Shown here piece by piece: positions 1-6,497 of a stretch of 34,647 nt of DNA. The notes beneath the pieces were generated by a model. That model saw only the letters and a program-made list of their open reading frames with translations, was not told the origin of the DNA and did no database searches. Positions within the stretch are counted from its first letter, which is position 1. Every line of letters begins with the position of its first letter. Source of the stretch: Saccharicrinis sp. (GTDB taxonomy: Bacteria > Bacteroidota > Bacteroidia > Bacteroidales > Marinilabiliaceae); contig JAGXIP010000292.1 of assembly GCA_024635585.1 (NCBI GenBank), forward strand, positions 1 through 34,647, in the 5' to 3' direction. Both the position numbers and the translations under genes were made by a program.

Positions 1-114
1 CTATCATCCTGCTTACGGGCTTTGGATGAGATGGATACCGCTATGGCGGTACAGGCATTGCACCATCTGGAAAGGTTTACCCTCATGAATACCATAAAGA
101 TTAGACTAAAATAA
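1..114 (+). CDS. C-terminal fragment of an unidentified protein (cut by window start)
   Basis: Frame 1 is open from the first base to a TAA at 112-114 and gives 37 residues. The piece is helical and mixed in character, with the stretch ALDEMDTAMAVQALHHLERF followed by a basic end. I do not recognise the family. It is on the plus strand, whereas the next genes are on the minus strand, so the two converge. An open frame of 37 codons at a window edge could also be chance, but the codon use looks protein-like. Confidence 0.4.
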   Translation, partial: LSSCLRALDEMDTAMAVQALHHLERFTLMNTIKIRLK

Positions 115-138
115 ATTAATCATTAGCAAATTACAACA

Positions 139-239
139 CCCTAACAGGTTGCATCCCAATACTTTTGGCTTACGAAAAAGTTACCCTACAAATGGCCTTC
201 CTCTATTAGCGTACACGTCTCGAATATAAAGCGTTAGGG
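139..239. repeat. Weak attC-like spacer with CCCTAAC / GTTAGGG ends
   Basis: CCCTAAC at 139-145 and its exact inverse GTTAGGG at 233-239 bound a 101-bp stretch just 3' of the minus-strand pair 358-1460. The ends resemble the RYYYAAC and GTTRRRY core sites of integron attC sites, and the length is in the attC range. I could not find convincing inner pairing arms, so this is much weaker than the element at 1509-1648 and may be chance. Confidence 0.2.
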
Positions 240-313
240 GATTTAACCCAATCTCACTTCCAAACTTCGCTGATCAAAACCTTTAATATTGTTTTAACTT
301 ATTTATTTCAAAA

Positions 314-332
314 GCCAAATCAACGATTTGGC
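314..332 (-). terminator. Rho-independent terminator of the 358-1460 gene pair
   Basis: GCCAAATC (314-321), a 3-base loop and GATTTGGC (325-332) form a perfect 8-bp stem. It lies 26 bases beyond the stop of the minus-strand HEPN-like gene. Read on the minus strand, the stem is followed by TTTTGAAAT. Confidence 0.6.
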
Positions 333-357
333 GGTGATTATTTCCTTTGCTCAACTT

Positions 358-1059
358 CTAAAAAACTCGGAAATCCTTATGCTTTATTCTAGCTCGATAT
401 GTGTTATTATCATTTTTTTTTGTATTTGCAATGATGAACCTAACTTTTCTTCGACAATTATCCCACAACTCACTATCCCATTCGCATTTTTCAGATTTTA
501 GTTCCTCAATATATTTATCTAGAAAGTCTTTTAAATGCTCAATAAATTTAGTTGCATTTACTGAATTCTCTTTTTCGTCAAATAGTTTACCTGTCCTTTT
601 AATAATAAAACTTCCATAGGTCTCTCCCTGATGTAAAATTCCATTTCGAATATTTTTGTAAATCTCTCCGTTTTTAAAAGTAACCAGTTCATTTTGATAG
701 TTTTTACATTTATCGAAAAAAACATTAAAACTTTGTTTCCCTTCTCCGATTGTTTTATCGTTTCCCATTAAAAATGCAGAAATAGTTTCAATTAGTAGAC
801 AAGAACTTGCCATCATAAGAAATCCACTTTTATATTCTGAATTAAAAATGTTTTGACAATGAATTTCATTACTCTTTTGATAATTTTTAGTTATGTCGTT
901 TTTATAAAAAAAAGGTTTTAAGAATCTATCATAAAGCCTGTGATAAATTGAATTAGATATTTCATTTTTATTCTTTTTTGAGATAAATAACTCAAGATGG
1001 CTCATTGATACTTCTTGAAGAGTAGAAGTTTGATCGTAATATCTTGCAAATAAAGTCAT
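358..1059 (-). CDS. HEPN-like domain protein, 233 aa
   Basis: This soluble, Lys/Asn-rich protein has no signal peptide or membrane segment. Around residue 137-142 it carries the motif RNGILH, which fits the R-x4-H signature of HEPN domains; in HEPN ribonucleases of toxin and defence systems that Arg/His pair is catalytic. The rest is mostly predicted helix, also as in HEPN proteins. Its ATG is 8 bases beyond the stop of the small membrane protein (1068-1460), so the two are probably co-transcribed, and a terminator follows at 314-332. The DNA is clearly more AT-rich than that of the metabolic genes further right, which suggests an acquired segment. The domain call rests on one motif and predicted fold. 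Function is unknown; RNase, toxin or RNA-binding roles are possible but not shown. Confidence 0.65.
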   Translation of the reverse strand: MTLFARYYDQTSTLQEVSMSHLELFISKKNKNEISNSIYHRLYDRFLKPFFYKNDITKNYQKSNEIHCQNIFNSEYKSGFLMMASSCLLIETISAFLMGNDKTIGEGKQSFNVFFDKCKNYQNELVTFKNGEIYKNIRNGILHQGETYGSFIIKRTGKLFDEKENSVNATKFIEHLKDFLDKYIEELKSEKCEWDSELWDNCRRKVRFIIANTKKNDNNTYRARIKHKDFRVF

Positions 1060-1067
1060 ATGATTTT

Positions 1068-1460
1068 TTATTTATTGCTAGTTGATTCTAATTCTTGCTG
1101 GGAAGTTTCTTTTACCCATTTAGAAATAATAACTACATATCTTATTAATACAATTAATACAAATAGAAGTAAGAATGAATAAACTGTTTTGCTTCGAATG
1201 TCAGCCATAAAGCGTGCTTGTCTATGTTCATTTATTCGACCTCCTATATGGTCGGCGTAACTAATACCCTCATCATATTTGCAGATGTATTCAAATTCAG
1301 AACCAGGCGGATTTATTGGAGGTTTAAGAGTAGAATAAAGAATCCCATATGTAACTGCGGCTATAGCTACACATAATAATGATATTTTTAAAAGCATAAA
1401 AAGCTCTTTTGAAGTTTTTAAAATACCCTTAGCAACCTTTATTTCTGAATTTGATGTCAT
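1068..1460 (-). CDS. Small two-TM membrane protein of unknown function, 130 aa
   Basis: There are two hydrophobic helices, at roughly residues 22-44 and 92-115. Between them is a polar loop of about 45 residues containing Cys, Asp and Glu (the CKYDEG stretch). The N-terminus is short and cytoplasmic-looking (MTSNSEIKVAKG) and the C-terminus is charged (KWVKETSQQE). It lies immediately upstream of, and in the same direction as, the HEPN-like gene with an 8-base gap, so the two form a likely operon. I do not recognise the family. A membrane partner next to a HEPN protein can be seen in some defence and toxin modules, but nothing here proves such a link. Confidence 0.6.
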   Translation of the reverse strand: MTSNSEIKVAKGILKTSKELFMLLKISLLCVAIAAVTYGILYSTLKPPINPPGSEFEYICKYDEGISYADHIGGRINEHRQARFMADIRSKTVYSFLLLFVLIVLIRYVVIISKWVKETSQQELESTSNK

Positions 1461-1508
1461 GTTACTTATTTAATGATATTTAGTAATTACGTAATGCAAT
1501 TTTAATTA

Positions 1509-1648
1509 CACATAACGGCGGTTTGCGGTATAAAATCATTGCGCAATTCGGAGCGTTTTGCTATCATGGTTTATCAATTGTTACTAGGCTAAATATAGCA
1601 CTATCCTCGCAATGTTTTAAGACCGCGTGTTTTACCAAAGCGTTATTC
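1509..1648. repeat. attC-like imperfect palindrome between cassette-like genes
   Basis: The outer ends are ATAACG (1512-1517) and CGTTAT (1641-1646). Inside them is a longer second arm: GCGGTATAAAATCATTGCG at about 1525-1543, against a near-identical inverted copy at about 1608-1626. The two halves have different spacing between outer and inner arms (7 against 14 bases). Two paired boxes with asymmetric spacers and a long, less conserved centre, about 140 bp in all, is the architecture of integron attC sites. The element sits 3' of the minus-strand gene 1649-2188 and 5' of the next gene, where an attC would sit. No integrase gene is in the window. Confidence 0.5.
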
Positions 1649-2188
1649 TTATAATTCTCTAATTTTCTTTACCTCCCTAATTGTAAATCTTTTAAGCCTT
1701 TTAAGCCTTTTATAATAATTGAAAAAGGATTTGAAATTATCAGCATATCTTGGCAATACAAAGTTTTCCTCCCTTGACATTACGTCTATATCCCAAAAAT
1801 AACCTGAATCTCTAATTGAGGTAATCAGTCTTATTAATGCAAAATCTATTGTATCTATAAATGGAAGGTTTAGAATATAGTCGCAGTTATCTTGGATTTT
1901 AGTTTGAAGTAAAGTAATAAGATCTTTCTCAGAGTTCGGTTTATAATCAAATGTAATCGGTATCCCACCACTCGTATAAGATGTAAATTCAAAAGTCACA
2001 ACTTTATCTGAGAGAAACTCAAAAGATTTATTTGTTAAAGTTACAATATCATTGGTAGTGATATGATTTCTTTCTAAAACATATGCCAATAAAAAACTCA
2101 TATCACTACCAATCATACATATCTTACTATCTATTATAGACGTTGTAATCTTTTTACGATGACGATTAGGGATTACATTGACAATCAA
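1649..2188 (-). CDS. Hypothetical protein, up to 179 aa, non-ATG start
   Basis: The frame begins at a TTG (2186-2188) and reads MIVNVIPNRHRKK. The first in-frame ATG codons are about 25 residues further in, so the true start is uncertain. The frame is open upstream as far as a stop codon with no ATG. There is no signal peptide or obvious membrane helix. The C-terminus is strongly basic (YYKRLKRLKRFTIREVKK), which suggests nucleic-acid or membrane-surface contact. I do not recognise a family. It lies alone between the palindrome at 1509-1648 and a run of stem-loops at 2210-2497, and resembles an orphan cassette gene. Confidence 0.5.
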   Translation of the reverse strand: MIVNVIPNRHRKKITTSIIDSKICMIGSDMSFLLAYVLERNHITTNDIVTLTNKSFEFLSDKVVTFEFTSYTSGGIPITFDYKPNSEKDLITLLQTKIQDNCDYILNLPFIDTIDFALIRLITSIRDSGYFWDIDVMSREENFVLPRYADNFKSFFNYYKRLKRLKRFTIREVKKIREL

Positions 2189-2209
2189 GTGAAATATTGA
2201 ACTTAATGC

Positions 2210-2281
2210 GAATCCGGTTGAAAAATAAATAATAATTGATTAATCTTAATAATCATATTTGAATCAAAATCAAACGGATTC
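2210..2281. repeat. Stem-loop 1 of a four-hairpin cluster
   Basis: GAATCCGGTTGA (2210-2221) pairs with TCAAACGGATTC (2270-2281), 12 bp with one mismatch. A nested TTGATT/AATCAA pair lies in the loop. It is just upstream of the minus-strand gene 1649-2188. Confidence 0.5.
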
Positions 2282-2302
2282 AGAAAAAATAAGTCAAACT
2301 GT

Positions 2303-2328
2303 ATCTGTATAATAATCAATATACAGAT
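2303..2328. repeat. Stem-loop 2 of a four-hairpin cluster
   Basis: ATCTGTAT (2303-2310) and ATACAGAT (2321-2328) form a perfect 8-bp inverted repeat with a 10-base loop. Confidence 0.5.
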
Positions 2329-2335
2329 GACATTG

Positions 2336-2371
2336 AGTCCTAATATTATCAGGTTATTTCTCATTAGGACT
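2336..2371. repeat. Stem-loop 3 of a four-hairpin cluster
   Basis: AGTCCTAAT (2336-2344) and ATTAGGACT (2363-2371) form a perfect 9-bp inverted repeat with an 18-base loop. Confidence 0.5.
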
Positions 2372-2459
2372 AATTAAGTCAATTTAATATCCGAAACATG
2401 AATTTATTCAAATTGGCAATCGGCTACAATATAATGCTGTACAACTTCTCAATAACCTC

Positions 2460-2497
2460 ATAACCCTTGTCTATATTTCGACTTTGAATAGGGTTAT
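2460..2497. repeat. Stem-loop 4 of a four-hairpin cluster
   Basis: ATAACCCT (2460-2467) and AGGGTTAT (2490-2497) form a perfect 8-bp inverted repeat with a 22-base loop. Confidence 0.45.
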
Positions 2498-2895
2498 TTT
2501 AATGGATAAATGTAACATATTGCGGCAGAATTGAAATACAAAAAAGTAGAATATTTTATATGTGGAGCTAATAAATTACCAATTGACTACCACTTATGAC
2601 CAATGGAGCACTTAAAAATACCTATGGGCAGCTACTTATTGGTAATTGACCGCATGAAACGAGCCCCCGAAGGGTCGGGACGACCTGTCCCGCAGAATTG
2701 CAGGTGGCTATGTAGCAAAAAAATAAATTATAACACATGAAATTGCCAATGAGAGGGTACAACTTGCCAATGGGATTAGTAAAATCAATACTACTGGTTC
2801 TATTCTGGTGGGCAATTATTTTTTCTTATATTTTTCATTATTTTTTTTTAAAAAATCATCTATACTCTCTCCAAATATAGATGCTCAAAATTAAA
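2498..2895. other. Non-coding AT-rich spacer with a GC-rich hairpin
   Basis: I see no credible gene in these roughly 400 bases. They contain a short GC-rich island (about 2660-2712) around the hairpin CGGGAC (2676-2681), loop GACCT, GTCCCG (2687-2692). Several copies of a CCAATT/AATTGCCAATG-like word lie on both sides. The composition change suggests a dispersed repeat inserted in AT-rich DNA. Confidence 0.4.
2857..2883 (-). terminator. Rho-independent terminator of the 2896-3753 gene
   Basis: CATCTATA (2857-2864) and TATAGATG (2876-2883) form a perfect 8-bp stem. On the minus strand it starts 12 bases after the stop codon and is followed by ATTTTTTAAAAA. Confidence 0.6.
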
Positions 2896-3753
2896 TCAAT
2901 TAGGAGCTTGTATTTTCACCAACTTATCAAACAATTCTGTCTTAACGATGTATTTATCGGCATTCCACGATGTATCTGCCTTTTCAATTTTTATCAATCC
3001 AAAATAGGCTAAAAACCTATCAAAGGTGCGCACTGAATAACATTTTGAAGCATTTATTTTCTGCGTCGTATATTTATTCGGAAAATCCTGTTGCAGCAGA
3101 TCTGGGAATGCTTTCAAATATTTTTCGGCATAAAATACGTCATGGCGTTTTGTGCCTCCATATTTGTTTAATAACAAGATGGAAAACCCAAAGCCAAGCT
3201 GGCCTATCTGGTTTTCGCCATAGCCATCGTAATATGCCCAATTAAATTTACCAGTTATCGTCTTAAAAATTAATTCGAGCAGCTTGCCATCATCCTTAAC
3301 GATGGTTTCCCCTTTCTTGGTTAGGCTCAGCTTTCCATTTCTTTTTTTTGTGAGTCCCATCAATTGCGCCAATAATCTGGTCAGGTTAACCGTCATTGAA
3401 TCGCTCTCTTTGTAAAGCTGAGACATTCCTGATTTAATAAATACTTCCTCCAAGTATTCCTGAGCATAGATATCCTTCACAATTTTAGTAGGTAAAAAAC
3501 CTTTGGCGGTAAGCTTAATATCGCCATTTTCCAACATCAGGTTCAAAAAGTATTTCATCTGATTTAGCATCGGAATCTTTTTATAATCGCTGTCGGATAG
3601 TATTTGCAAGTTTATCAGACCTTTCGATTCGAAGGTGTAGTGTAAAATATGATGCATTTCGGCCCGTGAGTACCCCTCAAATTCGGGAATAGTTTGACTG
3701 TTATGCTCGTTCATTATCTTATTCAACTGGTTTTGTATATCATTTAAATCCAT
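2896..3753 (-). CDS. Conserved-looking hypothetical protein, 285 aa
   Basis: I chose the ATG at 3751-3753 (MDLNDIQNQLNK). The frame can be extended ten residues to a TTG at 3783, but the ATG start leaves the N-terminus directly before the motif IPEFEGYSRAEMHHIL, which I remember as the usual opening of this kind of protein in Bacteroidota and Firmicutes. There is no signal peptide or membrane helix. The middle part (residues 80-200) looks like two small winged-helix-type units with KLTAKG and KLSLTKKG strands, each of which resembles a winged-helix wing. Its function is not known to me. The gene stands alone with its own terminator. Confidence 0.7.
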   Translation of the reverse strand: MDLNDIQNQLNKIMNEHNSQTIPEFEGYSRAEMHHILHYTFESKGLINLQILSDSDYKKIPMLNQMKYFLNLMLENGDIKLTAKGFLPTKIVKDIYAQEYLEEVFIKSGMSQLYKESDSMTVNLTRLLAQLMGLTKKRNGKLSLTKKGETIVKDDGKLLELIFKTITGKFNWAYYDGYGENQIGQLGFGFSILLLNKYGGTKRHDVFYAEKYLKAFPDLLQQDFPNKYTTQKINASKCYSVRTFDRFLAYFGLIKIEKADTSWNADKYIVKTELFDKLVKIQAPN

Positions 3754-3907
3754 AAAGCTTTTTTTAGAGATAAGGAAATCCAAAATTATACTAAAGGATG
3801 AGAATATTCAACCTATAGAATCTATTTTATTACTAATATTGCAATGTAGTGAGAAACCTATTGAAATAAAGAATATCTCACCCAAAAACAAAACCTATAA
3901 ATAAAGA

Positions 3908-4834
3908 ATGCCCCATCCTAATCAACCTAATAATAATGCAAAAGCCTATGCAGGACTTATATTGATGACCAGCATAGTTGGCTTTTCGTTTATTTTTTTA
4001 AAGATTGGCTTGAGGCATGCGGGAGCTATGGATCTGATTGCGCATCGCTTTACGGCAGCAACACTTTCATTGGTGCTTTTATGGGTTTTAGGCTTTATCA
4101 AAATACCTCGTTTGAGCCTGAATAAGGCCAAATCCTTGTTCCTACTTTCTTTATTCTACCCCTTATTATTCTTCACCCTTCAAACTTTTGGAATGAAACA
4201 TAGTACGGCTTCGGAGGCGGGTATTATTTTTGCCACGGTGCCTGTCATCACGCTTCTTGCAGCCCGTATTTTTCTGAAAGAAAAAACGACATTCCTGCAA
4301 AAAATCGGCATTACCTTGTCCATAGCAGGTATTCTTTTTATTATTTATCATAGCGGAAACCTATCGGGTGAGACTACGCTAAAAGGTGTATTGTTACTTC
4401 TGCTGTCGGTACTTGCAGTAATTGCATACTACGTTCTGGGGAAGAAAATCAGTGTTAATTTTTCGGCCATAGAAATTACGGTTTGGATGACCATACTGGC
4501 ATTTTTGGTATTTAACGGATGGAGTATAACAAGCCATATTCAAAGCAATACTATGAGCCAGTTCTTTAGTCCTTTGGCACAAAAGGAATTTCTGTGGGCT
4601 GTATTATACTTGGGCGTGTTATCTTCTATGCTCACCTCTTTTCTCACCAATTTTGCACTGACTCAAATTCCTGCCTCCCAAATTGCTGTTTTCAATAATC
4701 TTAGTCCGGTAATAGCCATTGCGGGTGGTATTTTAATTTTGGGCGAAACCCTTTTTGCCTATCATATTATTGGAGGGTTAATGGTTATGGCGGGTGTGAC
4801 CATGACGGTGTTTTTTAAGCATTCTAGTAAATAA
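3908..4834 (+). CDS. EamA/DMT-family transporter, 308 aa
   Basis: This inner-membrane protein has about ten hydrophobic helices and two EamA repeats, at roughly residues 10-145 and 155-300. Each repeat ends in the family's typical helix pair: ASEAGIIFATVPVITLL with FLKEKTT in the first, and ASQIAVFNNLSPVIAI with ILGETL in the second. The length is normal for the drug/metabolite transporter superfamily, whose members move amino acids, nucleotide sugars or other small metabolites. The substrate cannot be read from sequence. It is a single gene on the plus strand, with ATG at 3908 and no obvious operon partner. Confidence 0.93.
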   Translation: MPHPNQPNNNAKAYAGLILMTSIVGFSFIFLKIGLRHAGAMDLIAHRFTAATLSLVLLWVLGFIKIPRLSLNKAKSLFLLSLFYPLLFFTLQTFGMKHSTASEAGIIFATVPVITLLAARIFLKEKTTFLQKIGITLSIAGILFIIYHSGNLSGETTLKGVLLLLLSVLAVIAYYVLGKKISVNFSAIEITVWMTILAFLVFNGWSITSHIQSNTMSQFFSPLAQKEFLWAVLYLGVLSSMLTSFLTNFALTQIPASQIAVFNNLSPVIAIAGGILILGETLFAYHIIGGLMVMAGVTMTVFFKHSSK

Positions 4835-4875
4835 CCCCCGGATTCCCGCCTGCCATCGAAAAGAAATACACGGAA

Positions 4876-4890
4876 AACTCCTACGGAGTT
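4876..4890. repeat. Short palindrome AACTCCTACGGAGTT, copy 1
   Basis: A 6-bp perfect inverted repeat with a 3-base loop. An identical 15-base copy lies at 4947-4961. Confidence 0.7.
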
Positions 4891-4946
4891 GAGTTAGACT
4901 GTGTATCTTCTTGCCCCCCCAGTTGCACTAGGGGTTATGTACGTAG

Positions 4947-4961
4947 AACTCCTACGGAGTT
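4947..4961. repeat. Short palindrome AACTCCTACGGAGTT, copy 2
   Basis: Identical to the copy at 4876-4890, 71 bases away. It ends 7 bases before the sucB stop codon, so it may sit in the sucB 3' end. There is no T-run on the minus strand, so it is not a standard terminator. Confidence 0.7.
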
Positions 4962-4968
4962 TGGTACC

Positions 4969-6276
4969 CTACAAATCCAGCACCAGCTTCTGTAACTCAT
5001 TTCCTCCTGATAGCATGAGTTCGGGATTTTCAAGCATGTTTTTGAGGGTTACTAAAAAGCCCACAGAGTCTTTGCCGTCGATAACACGGTGATCGTACGA
5101 AAGGGCGGTGTACATGATGGGTCTTACCTCAACCTTGCCGTTTATCGCCACGGGGCGCTCCACAATGTTGTGCATACCCAAAATGGCCGACTGCGGCGGG
5201 TTGATGAGCGGCGTGGACAGCATGGAACCGAAAACACCGCCATTGGTTACGGTAAAGGTACCGCCTGTCATTTCGGCAAGACTTATTTTACCTGATCGGG
5301 CTTTGATGGCCAGTTGTTTCAACGCCTCTTCAATCTGTGCCAGACTCATCGACTCGGTGTTACGAATCACTGGTACCATCAAACCTTTGGGAGTTTGTAC
5401 AGCTACGGAAACATCAACATAGTTAGGGGTAATTATCTCGTCGCCATCAATCATGGCATTTACCATGGGATGCTTTTGCATAGCCAGCGCAGATGCTTTT
5501 ATGAAAAACGACATAAATCCCAATTTAACACCATGCTTTTCGATAAACTGGTTTTGGTATTTCTTACGCATATCCATGATGTTGCTCATGTCTACTTCGT
5601 TAAAAGTAGTGAGCATGGCTGTTTCGTGTTTAACAGCTACCAATCTCGCGCTAAGCTTTTTGCGCAATGAGGTCATCTTTTGACGATCTAACTGGCGTTC
5701 TTTGGGCTTAGCAGCTAAACTTCCCGAAATAGATTTATCGGCCTCAGCCCCACCCGTTTGTTTTACAGCTTCAATTTCTTTTTTCCCTATGCGATGTAAA
5801 CCATCTATTACATCTTGCACGCTCCATCCCTCTTCGTCCATTAAATTTTGGGCTACGGGCGTTACTTTTACTTTTGATAGCTCCTCAGAAGTGGCTTTTT
5901 TTCCTGCACTTTTATCGCTATTTGATGCTTGTTTTAATTTATCTGTTTCTGGTTTTTTATCCTTTTCAGTTTCATCTTCAACAGATGTTTCTGTATCGTT
6001 TTCTTGGCCATCTGGCTTAACTTCCTCTTCATCCGGTTCGAACGATGTATCTATGGTACAGGCCACCCCGCCAACAGCAACGCTTTGTCCTGCTTCCATC
6101 AATATTTTTACTTTACCCGCTTTATCGGCATTGAGGGTAAGTGTGGCTTTATCCGATTCAATCTCGGCCAAATCCTGATCCTGATTTACAATATCGCCAT
6201 CGTTTACTAACCATGAGGCTATTTCAACTTCGGTGATAGATTCTCCCGGTGAGGGAACTTTTATTTCGATAATCAT
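4969..6276 (-). CDS. sucB: 2-oxoglutarate dehydrogenase E2, dihydrolipoyllysine succinyltransferase
   Basis: The E2 core takes the succinyl group from E1 on its lipoyl arm and transfers it to CoA. Domains in order: lipoyl domain, residues 1-77, with the lipoylated Lys43 in [11 protein letters not shown]; a long acidic/Lys-rich linker, about 78-130; the peripheral subunit-binding domain, about 136-170 ([20 protein letters not shown]); and the acyltransferase domain from about 195 to the end. The catalytic motif YDHRVIDG gives His396 and Asp400. The length of 435 fits the family, and the first-residue lipoyl motif [10 protein letters not shown] supports the ATG used. It follows sucA on the same strand after 221 bases. 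No E3 (lipoamide dehydrogenase) is nearby, so that subunit must be encoded elsewhere. Confidence 0.97.
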   Translation of the reverse strand: MIIEIKVPSPGESITEVEIASWLVNDGDIVNQDQDLAEIESDKATLTLNADKAGKVKILMEAGQSVAVGGVACTIDTSFEPDEEEVKPDGQENDTETSVEDETEKDKKPETDKLKQASNSDKSAGKKATSEELSKVKVTPVAQNLMDEEGWSVQDVIDGLHRIGKKEIEAVKQTGGAEADKSISGSLAAKPKERQLDRQKMTSLRKKLSARLVAVKHETAMLTTFNEVDMSNIMDMRKKYQNQFIEKHGVKLGFMSFFIKASALAMQKHPMVNAMIDGDEIITPNYVDVSVAVQTPKGLMVPVIRNTESMSLAQIEEALKQLAIKARSGKISLAEMTGGTFTVTNGGVFGSMLSTPLINPPQSAILGMHNIVERPVAINGKVEVRPIMYTALSYDHRVIDGKDSVGFLVTLKNMLENPELMLSGGNELQKLVLDL

Positions 6277-6364
6277 AACACTATTCTTTTATTGTGACAG
6301 TCAAGCACACTAAATTAGTACATCTAAAAATACGCTCTATTTTATGAATATTCTTCCGTAATTA

Positions 6365-6405
6365 CCCCTAACCCCTAAAGGGGAATCAGCACTCTCCAAA
6401 GAGTT
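6365..6405. repeat. Hairpin pair in the sucA-sucB spacer
   Basis: CCCCTAAAGGGG-type hairpin (CCCCT 6372-6376, AGGGG 6379-6383), preceded by another CCCCTAA, then ACTCT (6391-6395) and AGAGT (6400-6404). This pair of words occurs as a dispersed intergenic repeat in several Bacteroidota genomes as far as I remember. It could cause pausing or partial termination between sucA and sucB. Confidence 0.5.
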
Positions 6406-6452
6406 AGACGGTTTTTAAAGGAGTATTGTCGCCTTACCATGAGACTCTATTC

Positions 6453-6494
6453 ATATCTTAATACTTATATCTTGATACTCATATCTTGATACTA
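6453..6494. repeat. Three tandem copies of a 14-bp unit after sucA
   Basis: ATATCTTAATACTT, ATATCTTGATACTC and ATATCTTGATACTA follow each other exactly at 14-bp spacing (6453, 6467, 6481). They end 3 bases before the sucA stop codon on the minus strand. Confidence 0.85.
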
Positions 6495-6497
6495 TTT

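Noticed and set aside
5702-6178. Plus-strand open frame of 158 codons inside sucB
   Set aside because: It overlaps the E2 linker and lipoyl region on the other strand. The Ser/Thr/Phe-rich product mirrors the acidic linker codons, and there is no family motif.
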